This document shows, piece by piece, positions 11,759 to 23,048 of a stretch of DNA of 64,000 bases (positions within the stretch are counted from its first letter, which is position 1; every line of letters begins with the position of its first letter). Made by a program: the position numbers and the translations under genes. The notes below the pieces were generated by a model. It saw only the letters and a program-made list of their open reading frames with translations, was not told where the DNA came from and did no database searches. The stretch comes from Linyphia triangularis. Taxonomy: Eukaryota; Arthropoda; Arachnida; Araneae; Linyphiidae. The stretch covers positions 23,694,688-23,758,687 of the forward strand of contig OZ021732.1 of NCBI GenBank assembly GCA_963978545.1, written 5' to 3'.

Positions 11759-13380
11759 GGTAATATCAATTTACCATTTTCACCATTGTGCACCAAAAAC
11801 CTTCTGAATTCCGAAATTTTGGATTTTTTTTTTTTCAGTATACCGATCATATCCGTTTTCCAATGCATTTTAGAGAGAAAAAATTGCATTTTAGGTTGTA
11901 GAGTATTAAATTTTCTACAACTTATGCATGTGTACAGTTTGTTTTGTAGACCTATTGTATGAAAAACAAATTGTATGAAAAGCATCAAAGCAAAAACTCT
12001 TTAGCAAATATTCTATTTTAAGATTCTTGTAGAGTTTTTAGATGATATCCATAAAAGTATACCACAAAAATGTATTGAACAAAAATTGTAGAACTCTAGA
12101 TTTGCATACATTTTATATACATAGGACTAATAACAAAAGAGCTACTGGTAAGATCTAATATTAAAGTTAGTGGTGCAGAGAGGTGAGAAAGAAAGCACTA
12201 AAAACTTTTTTGCGGTTCTTCCTATCTTCTTTCTAGAATTCGGCAGTGGCAAATCTTAATCAATATAGTGTTTTCACAGAAACTGAGCAAATAAAAGAAT
12301 CAAGTCGAGTGTCACTCATGCCACCAACTTGAGATTTTTCTACTCTATCTAAAAAGATCTGTACCCCACGTGGTTTAGAATTAGCCACTTGAATGAAGCC
12401 TATTTCTCATTTTTATTTCAGAATGCAGAAATTTCTGGTGCACCACGGCAAAATGGTAAATTTTACATTACTATTATCATCTATAGATATATACATTATT
12501 TAATATATGTCCACTTTTTATTTTACATTATCATTAGTATTATATCTATATTGTTTTTTTCTTTTTTTTCAAATTGTCAGACTATGCAGTAAGAAGCTAT
12601 TTTTATACCCCAACCTATACATAAAATATTATAGGTTATCATCACGATAACCTTCAAAGAAGAGTAGCTCATTAGTTATTAGTCCTAGATAATAACTTTT
12701 TATAAAAAACTTATAGCAAATTCATAGCTCTACAACTTTTGTACAGTATATTTTCCTCTACGACTTACTGTTATGAAGATATAATTGAAAAACTCAGCAA
12801 TAAACTTAAAAAAGCAGCATTTTTACAAAAAAGTTTACTTTGATGCTACGTAACTCTTTACACAATAGCTTTACAAAAACCAATTGTGTACAAAAGTTGT
12901 AGAAAACTTAATATTCTACAACTTTTAAATTTAATATTTGTTTTTAAAATGCATTGCAAAAGAGTTATGATCTATAAACTGAAAAACATTTTTTTTTTGG
13001 TGCACCATGGAAAATGCACAAAGCAGAGTAGCTCCTTTGTTATTAGTCCTAGAAAATAAGTTAATGTATAAAACTTGTAGAAAATTTATTATTCAACAAT
13101 TTTTATTCACGAATTTTTTCTCTAAGTCATACTATTATGGAGATATAATAAAAAAACTTGACACAAAAAGTCACTAACTAGACACAAAAGTCAAATTTGG
13201 CTAAAAGTTTTGACTTTGATGTGACATAACTATTTACATAATAGATCTACAAAAAAAAACTTTGGTTACAAAAGTTGTAGCAAATTTTATTTTCTATAAC
13301 TTTTAAATATAATGTTTGTTTCTAAGATGCATTGACAAAGAGTCATGACATATAAACTGAAAAACGGATAGAGGAAAGAA
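11759..13380 (+). repeat. Inverted modular array, rest of left arm, centre and right arm
   Basis: After the LINE the left arm resumes with a GTGCACC box (11790) and a second reverse module at 11785-12155. A centre of about 250 bp (12160-12400) follows, then forward sequence: a GGTGCACCAC box at 12437, spacer, and two forward modules at 12655-13020 and 13022-13365. Shared words are GAGTAGCTC, GTTATTAGTCCTAGA, CTACAACTTTT, TTTACATAATAG and TATAAACTGAAAAAC. Copies differ by roughly a fifth of bases. No transposase is seen. Confidence 0.75.
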
Positions 13381-13695
13381 ACCACGCAAGTAAAATTTTG
13401 AGTTTGAAGTGACTTTTAATTTAGAATAGAAAGACGTTTTTTTTTTGTTTTTTTGTTTTTTTTTTATTTTAAAAAGTATGATAAAGAGGGAAGATCAGGT
13501 TACTTATGAGATTCTTCTTCAAAGCTTTGGTGCATAGGATGAACCAGGTCAAGATGAAAATGATTTTTCATATTTTTCACAAAAAAATTATTTGCCTGAC
13601 TGATTTTCTATAAATTCGTCTATTGACTCAAGAGCACTTATTAGTCCAAATAAATGAGCCCAAATACAAATTTAAATATAAATTGCTGTACTTAC

Positions 13696-13782
13696 CTGAG
13701 GAAAGACAGAAGACACAGAATGAAGAGTAATATTAAAAATTCCTTTGTGATTATCTACCCATTTAGTATTTGGAATCTGGAT
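13696..13782 (-). CDS. DOCK exon 18
   Basis: Residues 745-773, [20 protein letters not shown] then HSVSSVFPQ, matching [20 protein letters not shown]. It is an 87-nt exon isolated between introns of 12.4 and 9.7 kb. Acceptor TTTTTAG, donor CAG|GTAAGT, phase 0 to 0. Confidence 0.95.
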
Positions 13783-14759
13783 CTAAAAATAAAAAAAAAT
13801 CATTGCTTATAATTAAACAAAAAAGCAAACTTAATTTAAAAATTAAAAAATTGTTAAAAAAACTTAAACAAGACTAAATAATTTTTTTACAAGAGTACAC
13901 ATATTTCATATTGTAAATATTGTGATGTGACAATTACAACTGATCGGCTCTGGCTAGTTGACTGATATGGGGGTACAATAATAACGACTTTTTCTACTAT
14001 CAGCAATTGGGCTAATTTATTTGTGCTTTCCCCTCAGCCAACAAGTAGAAGCTGAGTAATACAGACACTAACTTATAAACAAAGCTAGAAAAAATCTCTT
14101 AAAAAAAAGGGAATTTTTTAACTAACTCGGCCAAATAGGAATAATTTATGAAGTTACACATTTATTCCACAGAAAATTTAAACACATATTTGGCAACACT
14201 ACACATCTACTTTTTCTAATTCCAGGGATGAGTTTGGTAAAAAATCAAAAAGATGAAAACAAAAATCGAAAAATTTTATGCGTAAAACACATTTTAAGCT
14301 ATACTTTTAAAAAAAATTGTTTTTCCATGTGCATTTATAACACTGCACCATCTCTGTCCGTCCATGAGCAAAAATGGTTTAAAATAGCGGCACCTAGACG
14401 TAGGGATACACTTTGTGCTGCCATCAGGCATGGTATAGCTCCAAAGCAAGAAAGAAAAAAAAATCCAGTGAAAGCGATGAAAACCGACAAAAACTTCAAA
14501 ATTTCAACAAGTCAAACAACTTTAAGCAATTATAACACATTGACAAACAGGCCGAATTTAATTTTCTAAATTTTTATTCAATATCGTTAAACTTGTTCAG
14601 TAAAGTAAAAAGTAACAAACAATTTTACAAACAATTGCAGTTAAAATAACAATTTTAAACACAGATTATTTAGAAAAATTACAATTGTGACTCCTTTTCA
14701 GAATATTTTTATACGAAATGATACAAAAAGTTTGAGTAATTCTGCATAGATTCAAATCA
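13783..14759. other. DOCK intron 17, right of exon 18; nothing recognised
   Basis: AT-rich. A plus-strand open stretch of 113 codons at 14228-14569 resembles no family I know and has low-complexity K/N composition. Confidence 0.5.
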
Positions 14760-15354
14760 AACGGCGAAATTTAACCTTAGACAGGCACTAATCACGAATA
14801 TGGCAGCTATCGCATTAACGGAAGTCTAGATGAATAGCTACAATTCGGTGTTGAAAATTTTAGTAATAGCTGGTATTGTATTAGCGTAAACCTCGGCGAA
14901 AATGACCATCACTTTAACAAAAGTATTGTAAGCAATACCGGCGAAAATCTAGGTATCGGCCAAAACGAACATCGCAGCAACGCGCATATTGGCGATAGCG
15001 TCCACAATATCAGCACAAATCTCGGTAATATCGATCTTTTCTTGCTAATACTAGTGTAAATTTGGTAACATCGGATGTTACTACAGAATGGCTTTCGACG
15101 AAAATTACTCTCACGCTAACAGAAATACCAAAGTTAGAGCCAAATATACCGGGGCAACACCCAAGAATAGCGCTATTGGATCGGCGTAACACTTGACGAA
15201 AATTACAATCACAACAACGTAAATCTCGGCGATAACACAATTCATCACGGTAATATCGACATTCTTTCGGTAACATCGGTGCAAATCTTAGATTTTACAA
15301 CAAGGTAGCACTCAGCGAAAATGACCATCAAATAAACGTAAATATCAGTGTTAA
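14760..15354 (+). repeat. Degenerate CpG-containing minisatellite, part 1
   Basis: The stretch is built of about 30-33-nt degenerate units on the theme AACGTAAATCTCGGCGAAAA followed by TGACCATCAC, with a weaker higher-order period near 215-220 bp (landmarks near 14913, 15132 and 15351, each followed by AATACCGG or AATATACCGG). It is richer in CpG than its surroundings. The forward reading repeats words like NLGENDHH with scattered stops. It ends at a TTAA where a large element is inserted. Confidence 0.75.
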
Positions 15355-16007
15355 GGGGGTCTGGGACTCAAAATTCTAAAATCTTTATTTTTAAAATTAT
15401 TTTTCTGAAACTTTTTAGGCAGTAATGTATAATGCTTTAAGGCTTCTCTATACCGTCCATCTTGAATATCCCCTCTAATGCTAAGGCAATGGGAAAATAT
15501 GCAACAAATGCTTGAATTTTGCTAAAGAAGTTTTGAGAATACTTCTGCAGGGTTTGTTCTGTTGGATAGATATATCTCTGAGGATTCTTTGAATCTTTTT
15601 AGTTTTGTCATAAATTTTGTTAAATTTTTTTTAAATAGAAAAAATATAATCCTTTTTACTTTAACTTCATTTTACAGGAAAAGGAATAGAGATATTTAAA
15701 AACTGACGACTGAAAAATAAATATTGAACTATTATCTGTTTAGTTCAAGTTTCAAAACTTCAATTTTATTTTTCAAACTGTCAATTTTAGACAAACTTTG
15801 AAGCTAACTATAAGACAAAAATGTGAAAACCACGCCTCCTATAAGCTCCACCTTAATTGTCGGAGAAGAGCTGGCTTTTTTTTGCTTTTTTTTTTACTTT
15901 GTGGAGTGGATAGGGGAGAAGGGGAGGGATCGCTTCCCTTTTCTAGGAAATGGAATGGGGTGAGATTCCGTGTTCTGGCGTGGTGCAGTAAAAGGCACTG
16001 AGCTAAA

Positions 16008-16085
16008 GATATTCTTAGCTCAGTGGTAAAAGGTGGCTGATTGCATATTGAAACTTGTCCTTCATGAAAACGTTAGTTCATTTTC
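16008..16085 (+). repeat. tRNA-like remnant (possible SINE head)
   Basis: CTTAGCTCAGTGGTAAAAGG is a good internal A box like that of tRNA-Cys/Ala genes, followed 40 bp on by a weak B-box-like GTTAGTTCATTTTCC. The stems do not pair, so it is not a working tRNA gene. Confidence 0.4.
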
Positions 16086-17190
16086 CAAGATTGAATATTT
16101 TAGAGGGAATGAGAATATATTTGATATAAGGACAGTTTAAGTTTGCGGTTTTCGATTATTATTATTATTATTATTTTTTTTTTTTTTTTTTGGAAAACTC
16201 CTAAATTAGGAAAATGTTCGAATATAGTACAAGTAAAATAAGATACAAAAAACAAAAAATTGCTCCGTTCACGAAACTTGACAAAAACATTTAATTTATC
16301 ACGAGACTTGGTAAAAACATTTAATTTATCATGAAAATGAAGAATCAAAAGAGTATAAAAATATCTAGCAAAGAAGGGTGTTTATTTTGGGGGGAGCGTG
16401 GGGGATTAGGGGATTTTTAAAACTGAAAACTAATTTTGGAACTATCTAAGCATTTTGCCTTATGATTTTAGCGTATTTTTTTATGCTAAATCGAATGAAA
16501 AAAAAAAAAAAACGCAAGTCGTTAAACAATCTAGAAGAAGTTACAGTACATAAACGAAAGCACATGTAAAAAGTGAGGAAAGGTAAAATACGACATAAAG
16601 AAGTAAAAAATTGGTCCGTTCATGAAACTTGGTAGTGGCAAAAACGTTTTGTCATGAGAATAAAGAAATTATATAGCATAGAAGGACGTTTTTTGATGGG
16701 GTGGCGGGTTTTTTTTAAACTGAAAATTAATTTTAGTATAATCTAGGCCTATTAGACTTGTGTATTGTAGACTATTTTACAAAGTCATAGTCATTTTTAT
16801 AAACTAAACTACTTGTGTAAAAACTACTTTATTTCATTACTTATTTTTTATCACTAATGTTTTTGCTAACTTACTATTTCAAATATTCATAACTATTTAC
16901 TTATTTTATTGCTAACTGGTACTTTTTCGATTAAATTTTGGTTGTTTTTTAATTTTTTCCACTCAGTTTTGGTTCATTACATGAACTTTTATATTACATG
17001 TATTTTCGTCTATAAAGTGGACAAATGGACTATAACTGTTATGGAGGATAGTTATATCGTCTTTTTCCCCCCCCCCCCTTTTTTTTTATTCGAGTAAAAA
17101 AATCGTCAATTTCATCAAAAAATACTCCACACTTACTCGTCATTCCCTTCCCTCTTCCCCCCCCCTCCCCCCACTTCAAGTGGATTCCCC

Positions 17191-17236
17191 CTTTCAATTA
17201 CACTATAATACTGCAGTATTATAGTGTAATTGAAAG
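17191..17236. repeat. 46-bp perfect palindrome
   Basis: Two 23-nt arms meet at CTGCAG (17211-17216) with no spacer; the left arm is CTTTCAATTACACTATAATA then CTG. The right arm runs straight into the repeat end GAAAGTTGTGCGATGTTCCA. The left arm is preceded by C-rich sequence. Confidence 0.95.
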
Positions 17237-17265
17237 TTGTGCGATGTTCCACACCCCTAGTTTTG
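17225..17265 (+). repeat. End fragment of family ending CCACACCCCTAGTTTT
   Basis: Nearly identical to 41281-41320 and related to 5481-5520. It overlaps the right arm of the palindrome at 17191-17236. Confidence 0.75.
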
Positions 17266-17454
17266 TATGTGTCACTGATGGTTTTTGGTATTATTTTACC
17301 CTTATTAATAGATAACTTCAGTTCTGTGAAGACCGTGCGCTTTTTTTTTTTTTTTTTTTTTAACTTCTTTAGAGTTTTACTTACCCTCTGTTTTTCTAAA
17401 AAATTTCGTACTTATTTCTACTTTGTATAAATTTCTTTTCTAGTTATAAAGTTC

Positions 17455-18466
17455 GAAAGTAAAATCAACGAAAAAGTTTTTATTTTGATACTACTTAACT
17501 CTTTACATAATAGTTTTACAAAAACCAATTATGTACAAAAATTATAGCAAATTTAATACTCTACAAGTTTTAAATTTAATATTTGTGTTTAGGATAAGAG
17601 TTATGATCTATAAACTGAAAAGCGTATTTTTTTTTTTGGTGTACCACGGAAAATGCAAAAATCAGAGTAGCTCTTTTGTTATTAGTCCTAGAAAATAACT
17701 TGTTGTATAAAGCTTGTAGGAAATTTATTGTTCTACAGCTTATACTGACAAATTTTTTCTCTAAGACGTACCATTATGGAGACATATAAAAACCATCAAT
17801 ATAGATAAACAACTGGATAGACTGCTCCATTGTCAATGCAAAGAGAAAAACGCGCCGGGGATTGCGAAGCTGGTGGGAAGATTAACCAATCACAGTTCAC
17901 TTTTATAGTTGGATGGAAATGCGAAAAACCTTGTAAAATGTTAGAGTATATATTTTTTTGCACATTATTACTTATTAAGGTCTACTATTGACATTTCTGC
18001 TGTGTACAACCCACAATTTTATTTTCAATCCTCAGCAATCCGTATTTTTTATCCCACCAACGGCATCTGGCAACGGCTTCATTTTTCCAGCGTTAAGCAG
18101 TCTATCCAGTTGTTTATTTATATCGATGATAAAAACTCGACACAAATCTTAAAAAAATAGTATTTTTACGAAAAAGTGTTGACTTTCATGCGGTTTAACT
18201 ATATACATAATAGTTCTACAAAAAAACTTCGTGCTCAAAAGTTATAAAAAATGTAATACTCTAAAACTTTTGAATATACTGTTTGTTTCTAAGATGCATT
18301 AGCAAACAGTTTCGACGTATAAACTGAAAAACGACTTGGTTTTTGTTGCACCCTGCACCACAAGGGTTAGCAAAAACTTGGTTTATAAACTACGGGACAG
18401 ACCTTTATTACATATTAAAAAAATCAGAGCTACATAACCTTTTGCAAAAAAAAATGTCTCTTTCGC
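17455..18466 (+). repeat. Forward modular repeat copy, interrupted by a MITE
   Basis: The same approximately 360-bp modules as at 12655-13380: TTTACATAATAGTTTTACAA, TATAAACTGAAAAGCG, GGTGTACC, GAGTAGCTCTTTTGTTATTA, then a second module from 18137. The end 18365-18466 is the inverse of 5690-5800. The MITE at 17794-18128 splits it cleanly. Confidence 0.75.
17794..18128. mobile_element. 335-bp MITE with 32-bp TIRs and 8-bp TSD
   Basis: The terminal inverted repeats begin CATCAATATAGATAAACAAC and match in 30 of 32 positions. Identical 8-bp flanks ATAAAAAC lie at 17786-17793 and 18129-18136. The related uninterrupted module at 13138-13165 shows the empty site. An 8-bp duplication with CA...TG ends fits hAT or P superfamily elements. 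The interior has no ORF and is non-autonomous. Confidence 0.92.
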
Positions 18467-18467
18467 A

Positions 18468-18955
18468 TTCATTAAAATGCTAATCTAGTTGAGAACTTAA
18501 ATCCATCTTGATTTGCACACTTTTTAAATATAAGTCATGTTCTTTTTGTAAACTGTCCCATTGGTCACTATAATTATTGCTGAACCTCCAAAGTTCATTC
18601 ACATTTTACCACCTTTTCCGTTTGTAAGCTTTTTATTACATAGTTTGGAAATAATGGAACTACGTAATGTCCCTAAGACTTCGCTGGTACATCAACAATT
18701 TGTAATGTTTAAGGAATTACACGAATGATTGAATATAGTAAATAAGAGGGTTTTAAAACCAACAATAAACATAGACGTCAATTATAGTTCATCATAATAA
18801 CGTCTTGTATCCCATAAAGTTTTTTTTTTTTTTTATCGCATGCATTAAAATGCTAATTTCGTTGAGAACTTAAATCCATTTTGATTTGCACACTGTTTAA
18901 ACATGCGTCATGCTTTTTTTTGTAAACTATCCCATTGGTCACTAATTATAGCTGA
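18468..18955 (+). repeat. Direct repeat pair of about 125 bp
   Basis: 18468-18597 and 18835-18955 share TTAAAATGCTAAT, TTGAGAACTTAAATCCAT, TTGATTTGCACAC and CCCATTGGTCACTA in the same order, about 367 bp apart. The unit is not identified. Sequence from 18956 to 19939 holds nothing else recognisable. Confidence 0.8.
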
Positions 18956-19939
18956 ACTGGGTTTAAAAACATTCTTTTCTGTTTGAACAAATTTAATAAA
19001 ATAAATTTGTTGAAACTGAATTTGTTTGAAAACTGTCCCGAAGGAATATTCAAATACCTTATAAAGATTTAGAGTTATCGATTTTATTGAGGATAATTTG
19101 ACAAAATTTATGTAGGTGCTAAAAACAGTTTTTATTACTTGTTATTACTCCAACGAACTTTGACGAATCAGTATGTGAATTTGTGAATTATTAGTATTGC
19201 AACAGCTTGCCTCGATCTCTATTAAATTGAAATTTTGTTTTAAAATGAATATAACGAAATAGTAAACATGATTGTACCTTTAAGGTATATATATATATAT
19301 TTTAATGATTTTATAGATGACAATGTCCTAAAATGTGCTTGTAGAGTGTAGGAATTTGAAGGATTACTTTTTTTCTTCCAGGAAATATTGCCATATGTTT
19401 AATGTAAAAGAACACCAAAACTTTCTAATCACTGAAAATGTAAACAAGAATAAATGTTCCCTTTCGAAATTATTTGCTGTTTTTATTTTCAATTATGTTT
19501 ACCATAATTTCTCTATGTAACGACATAATTACAATACAAATAATCTTTATATATTGAGCTATTCATAATTTAAAAAAAAAAAACCTATTACCTTTGTTTT
19601 ATTTATTAAAAAATAACTTTATTGCGTTACAATCCAGAATTCACAATTGAATTAAATTCCATATAAATGTCTCTTGAAATTGATACGTTGTAATGAGTTT
19701 CAGGATAATGAAGTTCTTATGGTACCATGGATAACTTTTTTTATCAACTCGTCTGGCACCCCTATTTAAACTTTTTTTCTTAATTAACAGTACAAATCTA
19801 TTTCTACTCTTAAATATATTTATTTTTAATAAAAAAAAAATATAAATATAAATAAGTTTCAAAATTATTTTTTTTTTTAAAAGTAGCATTACAGCTATAC
19901 ACGCAGCCCACTTATTAGGATAGCGAGATCGGCTACAAC

Positions 19940-21173
19940 CAGGCATGTAGCCAGAGGGGGGCGAGGTCGGGCATTGCCCGAACTGGAAAAATCTTCGCTC
20001 GTCCTAGAAAATTTTATCCCAATCATTTGTTTTTACCTGTAAACCTTTATATCTATGATTGAATAGAAACGAACTTTTTGCTGCTGTAGATACCTTCGAT
20101 TGTAGCACAGCAACTTGCGAATCTACTTTTTCCACTTTGACGGCCATAAATAGTCCCCAAAGAATGTCAATGGGCCACGACAGGATGGCAAATCTAGTGT
20201 TTTTGGCATTTGAAGTAGAGATAGTTTTGAAATTGTTTAATATGTGTAAAGATAGGAAATTGCAATTATACTAACATTTATCATTTTATTTTAGATTTTT
20301 TTATGCTATGTATTTTAAAAAGTTTCAAAATGTTTAATATAAGACCAAGAATAGGAAAATGAATTTCTATTATTTTATATTATAATTAATAATATATGCA
20401 AAGAAATAGAAAAAGGGTTTTTATATTATAATAGTTTCTGATAAATTTTTCAGAGTATTGAAAATGATAGGAGAAAATAAAGGAAAATGCAATTCTATTA
20501 GTAAAATATATATATATATATTATAGTTTTTATATAAAAATGTAAATAACTTTTTAATGCTTAAAGAATTTCTTAAATGACAAGTTTGTTAAAGAGTTAT
20601 GTAGCTGTTCCACAAGACCAATGATAGGATAATGTAATTTGTTTAACAATATATATTTTTAAATAGAAATGTAAGAACGGAACTTCGATAAAACTTTTTG
20701 TGTTAAAAAAACTTTTTATGTAAAAGTAACTTATACTAATTTTTATATTTGTAATTATTTTTAAAATAGATATTCTTAAGTTGAAATGTGTGAAAAATTA
20801 AGAGATGGACAAGCATAGAATATTATAAAGGAATAGAATTGTATTAAATATACTTTAAAAAATTTTAAATTGAAAGTTTTGTTTTTATCAAAAAAAATTC
20901 TGGTCTTTAAAAGAATTAATAAAAATAACATTACATCAAAAATACATTAACAATGTTTCTTTTTTTAAATATTTTTTTGTATATATACTTCATAAAGTTC
21001 TCTGATAAATACTCTTTTACGAATTGTAAAAATTGTATAAATTTGTAGTAATTGATATAATTGTAAAAATTTCAATTGTAAAAATTAATTGAAAACCAAT
21101 TAAATAATTTATATTTCTGCCCCTCCTGGGAAAATTTTTGCCCGTCCTACAAACTTTGGCTGGCTACAGCCTC
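19940..21173 (+). mobile_element. hAT element remnant
   Basis: The left end CAGGCATGTAGCCAGAGGGG and the right end TTTGGCTGGCTACAGCCT are imperfect inverted repeats of the CAG..GTAGCCAG type seen in hAT elements. Inside is a hAT dimerisation fragment. A clear 8-bp duplication is not visible. The AT-rich part 20280-21110 seems to be decayed interior. Confidence 0.65.
20068..20274 (+). pseudogene. hAT transposase C-terminal dimerisation fragment
   Basis: One frame reads FAAVDTFDCSTATCESTFST then LTAINSPQRMSMGHDRMANL. The C-E-x-x-F-S-x-L and M-x-x-x-R-x-x-x-L pattern is the hAT dimerisation (C-terminal) motif. It lacks the rest of the transposase and a real start. It lies in the same orientation as the element around it. 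Confidence 0.75.
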
Positions 21174-22025
21174 AACAAACTAGGTTCCTCTTACCCGGGC
21201 AAAAGAAAGTGATTAACTTCTTGACAGTGTGACCTCTGGGGTCATATGAGGAGTATCTCTTCACTAGGCTCCCCTTTTTCTGACATTGTCTATCATCCAC
21301 TGCTGTCCAATCAAGTATCACTACCCAGAGAATATGGACCCTCCCCCTGCGTTGCCACCGAAATCAGCTCAAAGCAACATCGAAAACTGTTTTTAGTAGT
21401 AAGCGCCCTTAAAACTTAAAAACCCTTTTAAAATTTTAAGAATATTTTTTTTTAAATTAAAAAACTTAAAAATTCTGATATTTCCTGAATTTGATATATC
21501 TAAAAAACTTTTTTTAAAAATCACTTTATTTTTGCATAAAACTACTTCTTATAATTCATTTCAAAAATTGTTTTCGTGATTTTTCAATAAAGTAATTAGA
21601 AAATTTTTTTTAAAATATTTTGTGCAAAAACTGTATAAAGTCCATAGTATGCTAAGCTCCAAAAGCTTTTTTTTTTTTAAGTTAAATAAAAAAAAAAACA
21701 TAATTCATGAAGAAAAATTAAAGAAATATAAATGAAAAATAATTGTGGAAAGTTTCATATATTTATATCAAGAAATTTTTAAGTTATATCAATTTAAACT
21801 CCAAAAAGGGACAAAAAGCCATCAGAGAGAAAAACAGTTTCAAAGTTTCAAGATAGCATGTCTGAGATACAGTTGTCAGGTAACAAAAACTTAAATATTT
21901 CAAGTTCTACTAAAGATAGAAGCAAAATTTTTATGCCATTTTGTTTAAAAATATTTGCATTATTTTTTACAATAATAAAACTTTTTTTGAGAATTAAAAA
22001 AATTTTGAGTCCCGGACCCCCTTAA

Positions 22026-22210
22026 CGCCGAATATACCGGAACAATTCTCAGCAATAGCGTTGTTATATTGGCGTAATACTCCGCGAAAATGAAAACCAC
22101 AGCAACTTAAATCCCACCGATAACGCACGTCATAGCCACACAAATCTCGGCAGTAGTGGACATTACATCAACCTAACGGTTAGCGAAAACGAGCATCACA
22201 TACCAACGCA
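22026..22210 (+). repeat. Degenerate CpG-containing minisatellite, part 2
   Basis: Continues the repeat of 14760-15354 beyond the TTAA insertion: CGCCGAATATACCGG, CAGCAATAGCG, GGCGTAATACTC, CGCGAAAATGAAAACCAC. It aligns with 15132-15240. Confidence 0.7.
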
Positions 22211-22464
22211 CGTTTACACGTACAACAAACAATAATTTCGTGGATGTCAGACTTGAAAGCAAGCACATTATTCGTATACGTTAATCGCGTGAATGAGTAT
22301 GAAGGAAATTCCATTTTGAAAAGAGAAAAAAAGGCACTAAAGGATCAAATTTCGACGCAGTTGAAAAAGTATAAAATGCAAGTTTAAGTGCCAACCTAAC
22401 TAAAAAGATGAATTTCAGTATATTTTTCTACTTGAAGCAGGAATGCGGTAGGGTTTCCGTTCTT

Positions 22465-22719
22465 CAAGATCGCGTGGAATCGCGTGTCACTTGACCTCCC
22501 ATGTGACAGACGTACCCGGACTGTTCTATCAAGGCTTGCTAGTGAGTGCCTCACTTTCAACGAGGGCAGGAAAACCTTCGCCACCTGCACCAAGTGCCAA
22601 AATCATCAGGCCTCTCCTGAGCACCTCTAGGATTGCATGGGACTCTCTAAGGAGGATCTCTTTAGCAATCCTCTCCTAGTCTTCGACTTCCTTTTAGTCA
22701 ACGAACTCGTGGATCTTGT
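22465..22719 (+). pseudogene. 3' end of a second LINE (RNase H tail)
   Basis: The frame reads NRVSLDLPCDRRTRTVLSRL, then FATCTKCQNHQASPEHL, an in-frame TAG, DCMGLSKEDLFSNPLLVFDF and NELVDLV before a TGA. C-x2-C-x6-H-x-x-x-C with the following helix is the usual C-terminus of arthropod RNase-H-bearing LINEs. A CAACAACAACAAC tail at 22749-22761 may be the element's 3' end. Only this 5'-truncated tail is present. Confidence 0.65.
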
Positions 22720-23048
22720 CTGATTCCGTCAGACAGTGAGGATTAGCAACAACAACAACTGCAGCAGAAGATTCAGAAAAAGTAGACATCACATTGTTGG
22801 AAATCTCAGAAATTGTGACTATCACTATAGCCACAGCTAAACTTGATTAATCGCGGCTATGACAGTGCGGTAAAGATCAAAGGATTTCAAATACCACCGT
22901 AGTTTGACCGTTTACCACTAGATGGTACTGATCTAGGAGGATTGTTTTGAATCATTTCGCTTTGGCTTCCATGCTATAATGGGATGTTGCTGCCGTTTTG
23001 TAAGTGATTTTTGTAATTATTTACTCTTAATTCCCAAACCATTACAAA
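22720..23048. other. Unassigned stretch before the THAP ORF
   Basis: It contains weak minisatellite-like words (22780-22880). No promoter element can be assigned with confidence to the THAP reading frame. Confidence 0.4.

Larger units (their letters stand above)
15355..22021. mobile_element. 6.67-kb insertion with GGGGGTC terminal inverted repeats and TTAA target duplication
   Basis: The left end reads TTAA then GGGGGTCTGGGACTCAAAAT; the right end is its inverse, ATTTTGAGTCCCGGACCCCC with one more C, then TTAA. TTAA is at 15351-15354 and 22022-22025. The flanking minisatellite aligns across the gap with its uninterrupted copy at 15100-15200, which supports a true insertion. TTAA duplication is typical of piggyBac-type elements, although piggyBac ends usually start CCC rather than GGG. 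No piggyBac transposase is seen. The interior is a nest of other repeats, so the original element was probably shorter. Confidence 0.75.

Noticed and set aside
14228..14569. 113-codon plus-strand frame in intron 17
   Set aside because: K/N-rich composition expected of AT-rich DNA and no recognisable domain.
16100..16348. Minus-strand frame with poly-K/poly-I
   Set aside because: It arises from T-rich and ATT microsatellite sequence.
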